From Breviolum minutum Mf 1.05b.01 (Eukaryota; Sar; Dinophyceae; Suessiales; Symbiodiniaceae), in NCBI GenBank assembly GCA_000507305.1, contig DF240032.1, positions 1 through 64,000 on the forward strand: a DNA stretch of 64,000 bases. Reading direction: 5' to 3'. Positions 12,801-20,116 of this stretch are shown here, piece by piece. The position numbers and the translations under genes were made by a program. Under the pieces are notes generated by a model. That model saw only the letters and a list, made by a program, of their open reading frames with translations, had not been told where the DNA came from and made no database searches. How positions within the stretch are numbered: position 1 is the first letter of the stretch; each line of letters starts with the position of its first letter.

Positions 12801-15800
12801 GCGGAAGTTGCCATCTGATGGGATTCTGTTGAGACGTTTTTCATCGTTGGTGCACCGGCGGGTACTCTTGGGTCGTGATTTCGCACGATTTTTTAAGGGA
12901 GGTTGTTCACCTGAATCCTTAAAAAAAGACAAGGTTTTGCTGCAATGGAAGGTGCTGTTGGTGAATTTGGTGAATTGGAGATGAGGTCCAACCTTTCAAT
13001 GTTCTGTGCTCATTCTCGGACAAATTCACACCTTTGCTTAGTTTGATCAAGTTGCACAACAGAATTGCTTGATTTCTTTGGGACATTGTTACATTTGTTA
13101 CCTTTTCACATGGAGAGATCGGTAACTCCCTTTCTTTTGCAGCCAGCTTTGCAGAAGTCTTCGGCTGCATTTCTGCCTGGGCCTAGGAACGTGTTTCATT
13201 CCTCAGAAGATGCTCAAGGCCTCTCGAGTACTGCCAGATCTTTCTTGGCCGGTGCCCTGGAAAGCCCTTAATGACGAATGAGTAAAAAAATTCAAAGTGG
13301 AGACAAGAATTGCAAAGAAAAACGTGGGATCAAAAACTACCCAATTACAGATTGTAATCCTATAAGCCAAATCAGTGTAATGGAATGTCAGCCAAAGTAA
13401 GTGATACAGTATTTTTGGATGAGTAGACTACAAGAAAGTTGAAACACGCTAGATGTTTTTTGTGGTTTGGTGGATGCTATTCTCTGATCGTTTGGTGTGA
13501 GATGCAAAATATCACTAATCTTCCATTTGTTTTTGCTACTGGGGGTATGGTTTGTTGAAATTGGAAGGTTCACTTCACTCGTTTTTTGAACATGTTGCGA
13601 CAATGACTTTTTTGTTGGATTCCACAAGTTGTTGTTTGAGGAAGTGAAACCTTAACCATGAGTGAAACATGGAAGTTTGGGGATCTTCAACAAAAACTCA
13701 AAAACACTTTGCATTATGATGGCCACAGGTTGAATCAACAATTACTCGTTTGAAAACGAACGAACGTCCCCTGAAAATCAATGGTTGGTTCAGATGTATT
13801 CCCTACTAAAATAGTTCCTTTTTAGGAAACATGTTAGTTTTAGGGGTGTATTCAAAATCATATGGATCTTATTTTTTGATGACCACTGGTGTATTTTTTT
13901 GTTAACCCTGTTACTTGTAGGGATAAAAACAAAAAACTATACCTCCAAGTATCAGGAGATCCTCAGAAACGATGCCGAGGTATCTTAGCCCATGCGCCAG
14001 CATTGGAGGCCTTGTGTTCTCCAACTGTGCCATGTTATTGCCGACATGGGATCCTTGTTTTTTGTTAGATGTTCTCGGGATAAGCAAATGAGAACCCAAG
14101 ACAAATTATTATGTATCTAATATACTGTTTCTAGAATATATAGTGAGATTAATAAACACGAGTAATTATATGAAATGGTACAAATGTACATGATATATGT
14201 ATATATATATTTATACTATATGTAATATATATGTCTATTGATGTAGGGTCATATTATTATATACAGATACATACAGAGATAGTGTCAGTGCGTATTTATG
14301 CTTGTTTCGATGTTTGCACTGCGTGTTAATCAATAGGATTTTTTAATGGGAAATTGATCTATCAAAACTTAAGGGTACCCTCGCCCCAATGCCACCCCTT
14401 CCCCCAAAAAAGGGCCTTTTCTTAAGGGCTTATGAACCACGATCCCTTGCATAACCATGATTGATGGATTCGGATTGTAATGACATCCATTGCTTAGGTG
14501 GGTTTTGTATGGCTTAGTGTGCCCACCAGTTTTCCTGATTCTGATCCCTCAACGATTGGCGCAGCATTCAGCATCCAAATCTAGCAGAGGTTTAAAGGTT
14601 GAAGACAACTGAACTGAAAACCTAACACTGTTCAGGCAGTGTAAAAAAACACCCTTCACAACCTCCAGCCCCCCCCCCCAAAAAAAAAGCACTGAAACCG
14701 AAACCTAGAACAACAATCACCCCAGTTTCAAATGAGAAGGACATTTTAAACCAATAATATTGAGACTTCCATTTGATTCAAACATCTATATAGTGGCTTT
14801 CTGGAGATGTTTGAACCACCCATCCATCAGACCACCCAAAATTGTAGGGTGCCAACTGGACCGACTTCCAGCCACTCCTACAAGGAATTGGGCTCCCAGT
14901 GTAGCGAATTGGGGCTTTGATGATCGCACAGCTTGTGTCCGGGTGAAAGCCAATCAACGTGGTCCACCGGGCAGTTGCTGCTTGGAGTAGCGTTTTTGTC
15001 CAATCATCTACCCTCCCTGAAACAGACACATGTTCAAATGGATGGTTGGAATACGATCCTATCCTTTGGGGTTCCTATTTGCAGGGGCTAGCTGTTAGTT
15101 TCAGGGTAGTTGTTGTGGTTGTCAATGGCTTTGAGCATCAACTAATATGAAAAAATGTTTGTGGTGAGAAGTAAGTTGGTTTGTTGACGTTTGTTCAATT
15201 GACCAACATCAAGAAAATCGTGAGCTGCGTTTTGCTCAAGGGTTCAAGAAAAAACATGACTGTCCACCAAAACTAACATATCATATTGCCCTCCTGCCCG
15301 AAATTGAGTCGATCACCTTCCCTCGTCTGGTGGGTGCACTCGTTGGATTCTTAAGGTTATATGGAGCTCCGAATGCCTTCAGCAGCAGCCAATCCTTACC
15401 TGGATACTTGGTTTCCTAAATCGGAATGCCCTCCGGGAATCCCTAGGTTTCAACCATAGCCAAGGGCAAACCCGGGCCGACAAAAACGGGCGGTTCAACT
15501 TGTGGGGAATGTCGTTAAACAATACCATTTTTGTTGAGGAAAAAATGGTCAAGTTTCCGGGCCCGAAATGGTTGAGTCAAAAAAAACGATTGTTGTTTTT
15601 TGTTGTTTTTGGCTAGAAGTTTCTACCAAATCACCACAGGAGAAGGATGAACATCACCTGATTTCACTGCGTTTTTGCTAAAGTTCTATGCAAAAGTTCA
15701 ATGACTTGAAAGGAAAACCTTTCGTAACATTACATTGACCAACAAACATCAGCTTGGCCCAATGATTTGACAGGGGTAGCTAAGTGGCTGTGCGATGTAT

Positions 15801-17978
15801 TTATGTCCATTTTTTTAAGAAACAAATGAGAGCTAATTTATGTTGGCCAATCAAAACCCTAAACCCTAAAACCCTAAACCCTAAAGCTTCCATGGGCAAC
15901 CACTGCAAACATTCACTGAAGGATGATTCTTGTTGGATCGTTTTTTACAGCCCGAGGTCATGGCCGGTTTGATCGCTGCTGGTCTGGATGGTTTGCAACA
16001 AAACATGAATCTTCCAGCTGAACGGCAAAGCAAGGAACAACAAAAATTCGACACTTTGGGAACATGAAGTGATCAAAATGTTTTCTTTGATATGAAGTAA
16101 GGGGGAAAAAGACTGAAGTAACTATATATACATATATAGTTATATATAAGTTATATATAATGTATATATAAGTGTACTTCTGATATTTACACCTCAAGGT
16201 TGTTGGGTTCAAGTAGGAAGCAGAAAATCGAGATCTACAGGGTTTTTCTCGACCGAACATCTTGGGTTTGGCAGGGCTGGTGTAAGAATCGCCAGCGAGC
16301 TTCCAGGAGGATGGCGCACTCGTATTGCCAACCTCACTACCAGCGGCACTGGAAGCTCTTGAGGCAGGAATTCTTCGTGATGGATGTTTTGTTGTGGAAA
16401 ACACCACTTTTTCGAGTATCAAAAATGAGTATCAAAGAATGGATACCCTCCAGGGAAATTGACCTGAAACCCGCCTTTAAGGAAAATCATGTTCAAACAT
16501 AAACCTTTGGCAGTATTTTCTTTCTTTTTGGACCTTCTTTCTTGGGTGGTTATCAAAAAATGGATACTCTCCAAGAAAACTCCACCCCCAAAATTTGGCA
16601 CTTGGACAAGTTCTTATGTCCATGTTTTTCCCCCTGCTACGTTTAAAATGTGGGTTTTGTTTTGTGGGACCGTCCAAGGTCTTTAAACCAACTTGGTGGT
16701 TTGATGGATTTGCCTATATAGTGGGAGATAGTTTCACCTTGATATGGGTCTTTCCAAAAATAGGGGTACCCCAAAATGGATGGGTTATAATGGAAAACCC
16801 CTATTAAAATGGATGATTTGGATTGATTTGGGGGGTGCCACTATTTTCGGAAACATCCATATGTCTCCAAACAACCTGGGGTTGGGGGGGTTATACATCC
16901 CGGTTCACCTGGGTTTTTCAACCGCCAGGCGGATGATTACATGTCTTCCAAGTTGGGCAAACGTTTCGTACGTTGCTTGGATTTCGGCGTGGTGGTAGCC
17001 GAAAGGAAGGAAACGGAAGGATCAAGGCAGAAAGAATTCGAAATTTCTCGGATAGAGGGACAAGACATCAGATATTTTATATGATTAAGGGATATTCATG
17101 TTTTTACTAAGGGACCTTTATTAACCTTCATTGTCCAATTTTTGATAAGTTATACAACATCATACAACTAAACCTGGGTCACTGGGTGGTGGTTTCAAAT
17201 GTTTTTGGAATTTTCACCCCGAAAAAATTGGGGAAGATACTGTAGTCCATTTCGACGAATATTTTTCAAAGGGGTTGGTTCAACCATCAACTATAGATAT
17301 ATGGGATATTCACACTCCCTGCAACTGATAGCTCGCACCTGAAAATTTGATAGTTGGAATACGATCCCTACCCTTTCCTTTTGGGAAAATCGGCCGATGT
17401 TCAGGGGCGAAACTGTTAGGTGAAAGTTTCGACTCAGACTGTACCGAAAAATCATTTTTCGGAGATTTGGATTGATTCGTGGGGAAGGTGGTCCATGCTT
17501 AACATATTTTCCTGAAGGGATCATATGTTGGGAATGTTGCATGAAAAAATTTGTGGACAGGAAGAGAATAACTCATTCATTTTTTTTTGCATCAACTTTC
17601 TGTAAAGAATGAGATTTTGTTTATTACTAATAGTATCTTCTGAAGTTGTGCAATATGTACATATTACAGATACCATAATTTACTCTCTTGAACTTACCTG
17701 TTCCACTGGAACCCTGTCCACGTTCCACCACATTCATCTTCACTCATCTTCATCTTTTTTCGCTCCGTTTGTGTGGGGAACTCGGAACTCGTTGGAGATG
17801 TGGGATTTACGTTTTTTTTCTCTTGGAAGGTTGGTATGTGGACATCAAACGTGCTGAATTGAAGTTTCTGGATGAAAAACTGAATCCACCCCGTGATGCC
17901 ACCACATCCGGGGGATCAAAACCGTCGGATGGAGAGATCAGTCAAGCTTGGAGGGAGTTGTACATGGAGTTTGGATGA
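788..17978 (+). CDS. Glutamine synthetase catalytic-domain protein (class I / lengsin / FluG-like), ~20 exons, 5' end incomplete
   Basis: Glutamine synthetases join glutamate and ammonia using ATP; members of this branch may act on other amines or be non-catalytic, so the substrate is open. What I see is an ordered series of plus-strand blocks matching the family in sequence. They are: a block ending VPDWTTEQVLPW; CGPRALCGRLLAEL; LLVGGELEF (the metal-site G-x-E-x-EF); WEPLFKEPEIFTTLQ; VEITFAPKFGIEAAE; GLRATFMAKPF; CIHIDHL (place of the HxH motif); NVFHSSEDAQGLSSTARSFL; LAHAPALEALCSPTV; WGFDDRTACVRV (the NRT-R motif); MELRMPSAAANPYL (the E-x-R-x-P...ANPY motif); and a C-terminus ending in a stop at 17976-17978. 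Exons add up to roughly 430-480 residues spread over 17 kb. Donors are GT, GC and GA; acceptors are almost all AG|G. One short stretch between VEITFAP and ELAQQQG is not located, and two 5' exons are tentative. The gene runs tail-to-tail against the minus-strand array. Confidence 0.85.
1265..1348 (+). CDS. GS exon: VPD...LPW motif
   Basis: Starts after ctcag with G and is 28 codons in phase 0. It ends VPDWTTEQVLPW, a strong match to the family's LVPD-x-ST-x-x-x-LPW block. The best donor is GC (gcatgt) at 1349, directly after the LPW. Confidence 0.75.
1679..1742 (+). CDS. GS exon (tentative): TASAVLTCP block
   Basis: Reads EILTASAVLTCPVNV, fitting the TA-x-VLCD segment that follows LPW in this family. 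The acceptor would be AG|T, an exception in this gene, and the end (GA donor at 1743) is a guess that happens to restore frame with the next exon. Confidence 0.4.
1922..2024 (+). repeat. Family A introner-like element, copy A1
   Basis: 103 bp, from CTAGGTGGTGGCAACTC to CATCAACTAG, with terminal inverted repeats. GT lies at the left end and AG at the right. Inside a GS intron, in gene-sense orientation. Confidence 0.8.
2674..2738 (+). CDS. GS exon: CGPRALCGRLLAEL
   Basis: AG|G acceptor at 2672-2673. Encodes LKCGPRALCGRLLAELKAYE, the family's c-PR-x-L-x-R-L-L segment. The 3' end is uncertain: donors at about 2737 or after KR at about 2743 would both be GA-type. Confidence 0.65.
2763..2863 (+). 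repeat. Family A element, copy A2
   Basis: 101 bp, CTGGGTGGTGGC...ACCAACTAG, flanked on both sides by TTTTG. Gene-sense orientation in a GS intron, immediately downstream of the previous exon. Confidence 0.8.
3001..3096. repeat. Family F palindromic element (hairpin), copy F1
   Basis: Two ~40-bp arms containing GGTATATTTACCTACATTT and its near-perfect reverse complement surround a short centre. Ends read ACCCATA/ TATGGGT. Related copies occur at 10.75, 10.93, 51.37 and 56.98 kb. Confidence 0.7.
3545..3644 (+). CDS. GS exon: metal-site block LLVGGELEF
   Basis: AG|G acceptor at 3543-3544. Encodes MELLVGGELEFVAWPSDAIF then LPSVKVVGSGDLF. G-x-E-x-EF supplies a metal-binding glutamate in glutamine synthetases. 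The donor is uncertain (GTGAAG at 3615 or later). Confidence 0.75.
3919..4020 (+). CDS. Possible plus-strand coding block (GS insert or spurious)
   Basis: Open block reading SSEPRTDIDGIITDASLLG after a ttcag. It lies between two firm GS exons but matches no conserved GS segment, so it may be a lineage insert or chance. Confidence 0.2.
4155..4258 (+). CDS. Possible plus-strand coding block, unassigned
   Basis: Follows ttttcag; two frames are open, one reading NEQLRLWLQKLPLDPRESEP. No GS match and no clear donor. Confidence 0.2.
4949..5054 (+). CDS. Probable coding block, possible GS insert exon
   Basis: Reads DVELHFFTEKMYQAPSISEA then WQSYLTM, with a GT donor (gttttc) at 5055. Strongly protein-like, but the acceptor would not be AG|G, and the segment has no counterpart in typical GS, where the EF block leads quickly to the WxPxFxxxEIF block. 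Confidence 0.35.
5326..5443 (+). CDS. GS exon: WEPLFKEPEIFTTLQ
   Basis: Encodes TPKNPFDATNRIISEKTRAA and GDWEPLFKEPEIFTTLQ. The EIF-x-TLQ block is typical of the lengsin/FluG-like branch. The donor is GC (gcacc) at 5444 and splices in frame to SKNAW of the next exon. The acceptor AG|A is unusual here. Confidence 0.65.
6468..6556 (+). CDS. GS exon: helix before the ExxPGQxE site
   Basis: AG|G acceptor (ttttcag) at 6466-6467. Encodes SKNAWIRSSQLGQLL and AGYDLEHQMNHVA. It should carry the family's H-x-E-x-x-PGQ stretch, but the usual E and GQ are not evident. The end is 6553 (GT donor) or 6556 (GA donor). Confidence 0.6.
8247..8296 (+). CDS. GS exon: VEITFAPKFGIEAAE
   Basis: AG|G acceptor at 8245-8246. 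VEITFAPKFGIEAAEAYS matches the conserved QxEITFAPxxGIEAAD segment, including the catalytic-site glutamate. The donor is not fixed; exon ends between 8282 and 8300. Confidence 0.7.
8673..8786. repeat. Family C element, copy C8 (diverged)
   Basis: TIR-like ends TTACACCCCCGAAAACC and TTCGTTTTCACAGGGGG around a core with TCCCCT/AGGGGA. Lies in the unassigned intron before the ATFMAKP exon. Confidence 0.45.
9979..10066 (+). CDS. GS exon: ELAQQQGLRATFMAKPF
   Basis: AG|G acceptor at 9977-9978, although the matching frame also reads KFSVNRM just upstream without any AG. Encodes ELAQQQGLRATFMAKPFG then ISIFSDRFGPL. The GT donor at 10067-10068 is the GT of a family A element that begins at 10063. About ten residues expected before ELA in the family are not found. 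Confidence 0.75.
10063..10086 (+). repeat. Family A element, copy A3, left end; serves as GS splice donor
   Basis: CTGGGTGGTGGCAACTCAA, identical in form to the left end of copy A2. The GT used as donor of the preceding GS exon is inside this end. The rest of the element is not contiguous; a family D element follows from 10105. Confidence 0.7.
10105..10225. repeat. Family D element, copy D1
   Basis: Ends ATATGGGGGTTTCCTAAAAT and AAGGAAAACACCCATAT. Lies just inside the broken A3 copy, suggesting nested insertion. Confidence 0.75.
10362..10400 (+). repeat. Family A element, partial copy A4
   Basis: CTCGGTGGTGGCAACTCA left end only, gene-sense orientation; no matching right end nearby. Confidence 0.55.
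10454..10566 (+). repeat. Family A element, copy A5
   Basis: CTGGGTGGTGGCAACTC to CCGCCATCTAG, 113 bp, gene-sense orientation within the GS intron. Confidence 0.75.
10741..11016. repeat. Two family F elements (F2 10741-10835, F3 10933-11016)
   Basis: Both have GTATATT/TTTACCTACATTT-type arms facing AAATGTA..AATATACCAT and ATGGATCC ends. F3 is compact and near-symmetrical; F2 is diverged. Confidence 0.6.
11278..11390. repeat. Family E element, copy E1
   Basis: Contains CGGACCCCTA and its inverted match TAGGGGTCCG around CTGAGTATCTAG. Very similar over about 110 bp to the copy at 40.7 kb. Confidence 0.7.
12119..12236 (+). repeat. Family B element, copy B1
   Basis: TACTGTTGATGGAAGAAATC to GAACCATCAACAGTA, about 118 bp, with internal AACTGGTGATCGC. 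TA at both edges suggests a TA target site. Confidence 0.8.
12455..12541 (+). repeat. Family B element, copy B2 (left end missing)
   Basis: Shares GGGATGTATAAAACCCT and AACTGGTTTGCCGGATTTC with B1 and ends GCATCAACAGTA; the left inverted repeat is lost. Confidence 0.65.
12733..12775 (+). CDS. GS exon: CIHIDHL (HxH motif position)
   Basis: AG|G acceptor at 12731-12732 and GA donor (gaaaga) at 12776. Encodes RRCIHIDHLKNHSG, which fits the conserved G-x-G-x-H-x-H-x-SL segment; the splice to NVFHSS in the next exon is in frame. The second position of the motif is altered (HID in place of HxH). Confidence 0.6.
13187..13251 (+). CDS. GS exon: NVFHSSEDAQGLSSTARSFL
   Basis: AG|G acceptor (cctag) at 13185-13186, GT donor (gtgccc) at 13252. 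Matches the family's NVF...GLS-x-x-ARHFIAG segment. The split glycine joins to ILAHAP of the next exon. Confidence 0.85.
13742..13850. repeat. Family C element, copy C7
   Basis: Core TCCCCTGAAAATCAATGGTT and right end ATGTTAGTTTTAGGGGTGTA; left end diverged. Confidence 0.55.
13980..14033 (+). CDS. GS exon: ILAHAPALEALCSPTV
   Basis: AG|G acceptor at 13978-13979, GT donor (gttatt) at 14034. ILAHAPALEALCSPTV matches the LLAHAPALTAL-x-PTVN block almost residue for residue. Confidence 0.85.
14848..14958 (+). CDS. GS exon: WAP...WGFDDRTACVRV
   Basis: AG|G acceptor at 14846-14847, GT donor (gtggtc) at 14959. RNWAPSVANWGFDDRTACVR carries the NRT-x-x-x-R motif that contacts phosphate and substrate in glutamine synthetases (DRT here). 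Confidence 0.88.
15009..15108. repeat. Family C element, copy C3
   Basis: TACCCTCCCTGAAACAGACA to GCTGTTAGTTTCAGGGTA, 100 bp, with the AAATGGATGGTTGGAA core. Confidence 0.75.
15356..15402 (+). CDS. GS exon: YMELRMPSAAANPYL
   Basis: AG|G acceptor at 15354-15355, GA donor (gatact) at 15403. MELRMPSAAANPYL is the E-x-R-x-P-x-x-x-ANPY active-site loop. The GA donor is needed to join in frame to VMAGLIAAGLDG. Confidence 0.88.
15853..15885. repeat. Interstitial telomere-like repeat (CCCTAAA)4
   Basis: Four CCCTAAA units, two with an extra A. This is the TTTAGGG telomere type reported for dinoflagellates and plants; it lies about 70 bp before a GS exon. Confidence 0.8.
15957..16016 (+). CDS. GS exon: VMAGLIAAGLDGL
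   Basis: AG|G acceptor at 15955-15956. VMAGLIAAGLDGLQQNMNLP matches the YLAxAxxIAAGLDGI block. The donor is GC at 16017 or GA at 16020; both keep frame. Confidence 0.85.
16307..16363 (+). CDS. GS exon: LPTSLPAALEALE
   Basis: AG|G acceptor at 16305-16306, GC donor (gcagga) at 16364. EDGALVLPTSLPAALEALE matches the LPxSLxEALxALExD block and joins to ADDYMSSKLG in frame. Confidence 0.85.
16741..16862. repeat. Family D element, copy D2
   Basis: ATATGGGTCTTTCCAAAAAT to TTCGGAAACATCCATAT with AATGGAAAACCCCTATTAAA core. Confidence 0.7.
16929..16971 (+). CDS. GS exon: ADDYMSSKLGKRFV
   Basis: AG|G acceptor at 16927-16928, GT donor (gttgct) at 16972. ADDYMSSKLGKRFV fits LExDxxLxxxLGxxFV of the C-terminal helix region. 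Confidence 0.85.
17182..17296 (+). repeat. Family A element, copy A6
   Basis: CTGGGTGGTGGTTTCAAAT to CCATCAACTATAG, gene-sense, inside the last GS intron. Confidence 0.7.
17830..17978 (+). CDS. GS last exon with stop codon
   Basis: AG|G acceptor at 17828-17829. Encodes RWYVDIKRAELKFLDEKL (first residue split), a 20-residue Gly/Ser/Pro-rich loop, then QAWRELYMEFG and TGA. The family's C-terminal FVxWFxxVKRxEL...YLxxF pattern is clear. Confidence 0.85.
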
Positions 17979-19053
17979 AAGTGAAAAATCCTTTGAAGAG
18001 AAGCTGCCAATCAGAGAAAGTTGTTTCTAATAGACACTTTAAAGAAGGCAACAACAAAGGATTGATGTGATGTAAATTGATCTGAATTGACTTGCTTTGG
18101 ATTGTTTTTTTTGGCAGCGCCCAAAATCGCACCAGCCAAAGAAGCAGGAGTGAACATTGAAGAAAGCTGATTTCATATCGCTCATATCTTTTGATCAACC
18201 AAATACGTACACAGTTGCAATGACTTTGCGCCGCGGTCGCTTTGCACTGCAGAAAGGTCCTTTTGTACAGCCAACCTGCAATAATCTCTTTATTGCAATA
18301 TATTTATCAGACTCGGCGGTCTGCCTGATCTGAAAGCAAGATATATTATTTATTAATATCTAACGGCTCCAATATATGGGGGTTAAAATTATTTTTGCTT
18401 TTTGATATAATGGGACCTTTTATATTTTTTATTTACATATCTTTATATATCGGATATTTTTTATTATAAATTTATTTTTATACGATTATATTTTTTAATA
18501 TGTCTATATTTAATTTTAAAAATATTATTTATATATTTAATAATTTATATTTTTAAATAATTATTTATTTTCTATTTTTTTATAATTTTATATTTATTTT
18601 TTTTAAATTTTTTTTATTATAATTTAAAACTAAAAAAAAATATATTTATTTAAATTATTTTATAAATTATTATATAATATTTACCAATATTATTGTTTAT
18701 TTTATTTTATTTAATAAAATTAAAATAATATTAATATTTAATTTTTAATATTTATATATTATTTAAATTATTTTAAAATATTATATTAATAATTTAAAAT
18801 ATTTTAATTAAATTTTAAAAAAATAATTATAATATAAATAAAAAAAATATTTGTTTTATAATATTTTAATTTTAAATTATTAATTAAAAAATAATAATAA
18901 TTAGTTAAACGAAGGAAAAAAACAATAAATATTAATTAATAAAATTGATTTATTTAATTATAATAATAAAATAATTATTTTTTTTTTTATTTAATTTATA
19001 TTAAAATAATTATTTAATATAATTATTTATATAAAATTATTGAAAAAAATATT

Positions 19054-19092
19054 ATGGTGAAACTAAATGGTAAGGATTTTGTAATTGCCGGA
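19054..19092 (+). CDS. Short frame truncated by assembly gap, unknown
   Basis: ATG followed by VKLNGKDFVIAG, then the N gap. Its G/C content rises abruptly relative to the surrounding A/T and it reads like coding sequence, but only 13 codons are visible. Confidence 0.2.
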
Positions 19093-19381
19093 NNNNNNNN
19101 NNNNNNNNNNNNNNNNNNNNNNNNNNNNNNNNNNNNNNNNNNNNNNNNNNNNNNNNNNNNNNNNNNNNNNNNNNNNNNNNNNNNNNNNNNNNNNNNNNNN
19201 NNNNNNNNNNNNNNNNNNNNNNNNNNNNNNNNNNNNNNNNNNNNNNNNNNNNNNNNNNNNNNNNNNNNNNNNNNNNNNNNNNNNNNNNNNNNNNNNNNNN
19301 NNNNNNNNNNNNNNNNNNNNNNNNNNNNNNNNNNNNNNNNNNNNNNNNNNNNNNNNNNNNNNNNNNNNNNNNNNNNNNNNN
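19093..19381. other. Assembly gap, 289 N
   Basis: Run of N inside the AT-rich block; the true length is unknown. Confidence 0.95.
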
Positions 19382-19543
19382 AAAATATAATTTTTAAAAT
19401 ATATTAATATATATATATATAATTATAATTTATCTTAAATAATGCTTATATAATCTTTATATTCAATAAATCCGCAAATAATATTAAAGGGATAAATTTA
19501 AAAAATAAAAATCGATTTTGTTTTTGCGGCTCTCCTGTCCTTG

Positions 19544-19678
19544 TTAGAAATTTTGAATTTCCTTGTTCTTCATCATGAAAAATATAGAATCTGTATCTTT
19601 TAATTGATCATTATCTTTTAATTGTGGAAATATTTCCGTAGGTAAGCCCAATGTTGTTCCGGCTCCTTTCAATTTCAT
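19544..19678 (-). CDS. Small ORF at edge of AT-rich block, unknown protein
   Basis: 44 codons from ATG to TAA, starting MKLKGAGTTLGLPTEIFPQL, then rich in K and D. No domain recognised. Codon choice is strongly AT-biased, unlike the neighbouring exons, so it may be derived from the AT-rich block or foreign DNA. Confidence 0.3.
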   Translation of the reverse strand: MKLKGAGTTLGLPTEIFPQLKDNDQLKDTDSIFFMMKNKEIQNF

Positions 19679-19705
19679 TTAAACCCCATATCAGAATGAT
19701 GAAAT

Positions 19706-19900
19706 TCATGCAAAATCCATGAAATGCAGGCGAATTCCATGTGTTTCAATGATTCCGAATCCAGATGTGTTCCCTTTTTTGTTTCGAAATTCAGTGTCAC
19801 TAAGCTGCAACACAAATCCCGAGATCTCACTCAAGCTCTCAAGCCCTGCCTGATTGGGTGCCAAGCCCGAAACACCAGCATCGCCAGCCTCAAGGATCAT
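19706..19900 (-). CDS. Probable coding block, first of minus-strand array
   Basis: 65-codon open frame reading AGDAGVSGLAPNQAGLESLS and FRNKKGNTSGFGIIETHGIR. The plus strand is also open, so the strand is inferred from the array. No family recognised. Confidence 0.35.
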   Translation of the reverse strand: MILEAGDAGVSGLAPNQAGLESLSEISGFVLQLSDTEFRNKKGNTSGFGIIETHGIRLHFMDFA

Positions 19901-20116
19901 CCAAGTTCCTGGAAAAGGGTGAGATCTGACACTTCATAGGTTGTGTGTTTTTTCGACCCAAAAAATCCACTGACATGAGGCACAAAAAAAACAAAAAATG
20001 CAGGTCTCAAACTGATTGGGACAAGGCAATTTTTTTCGTGAGTTCAATGCTTGCAATAGCGACCTCGGTTTAGAGATAATTTGTGACCTTTGATGGGACA
20101 TCAACCATGCTGCCAT

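Larger units (their letters stand above)
18341..19515. other. Extreme AT-rich block between convergent genes
   Basis: Nearly all A and T with scattered single G/C, unlike any other part of the window. It sits between the GS stop and the first minus-strand coding block. No gene or tandem unit is visible apart from the short frames noted separately. Confidence 0.85.

Noticed and set aside
12784-12984. 66-codon ORF after the CIHIDHL exon
   Set aside because: Different frame from the GS exon and lies in the intron implied by the NVFHSS junction.
19054-19407. 117-codon ORF across the gap
   Set aside because: Almost all of it is translated N; only 13 residues are real sequence.
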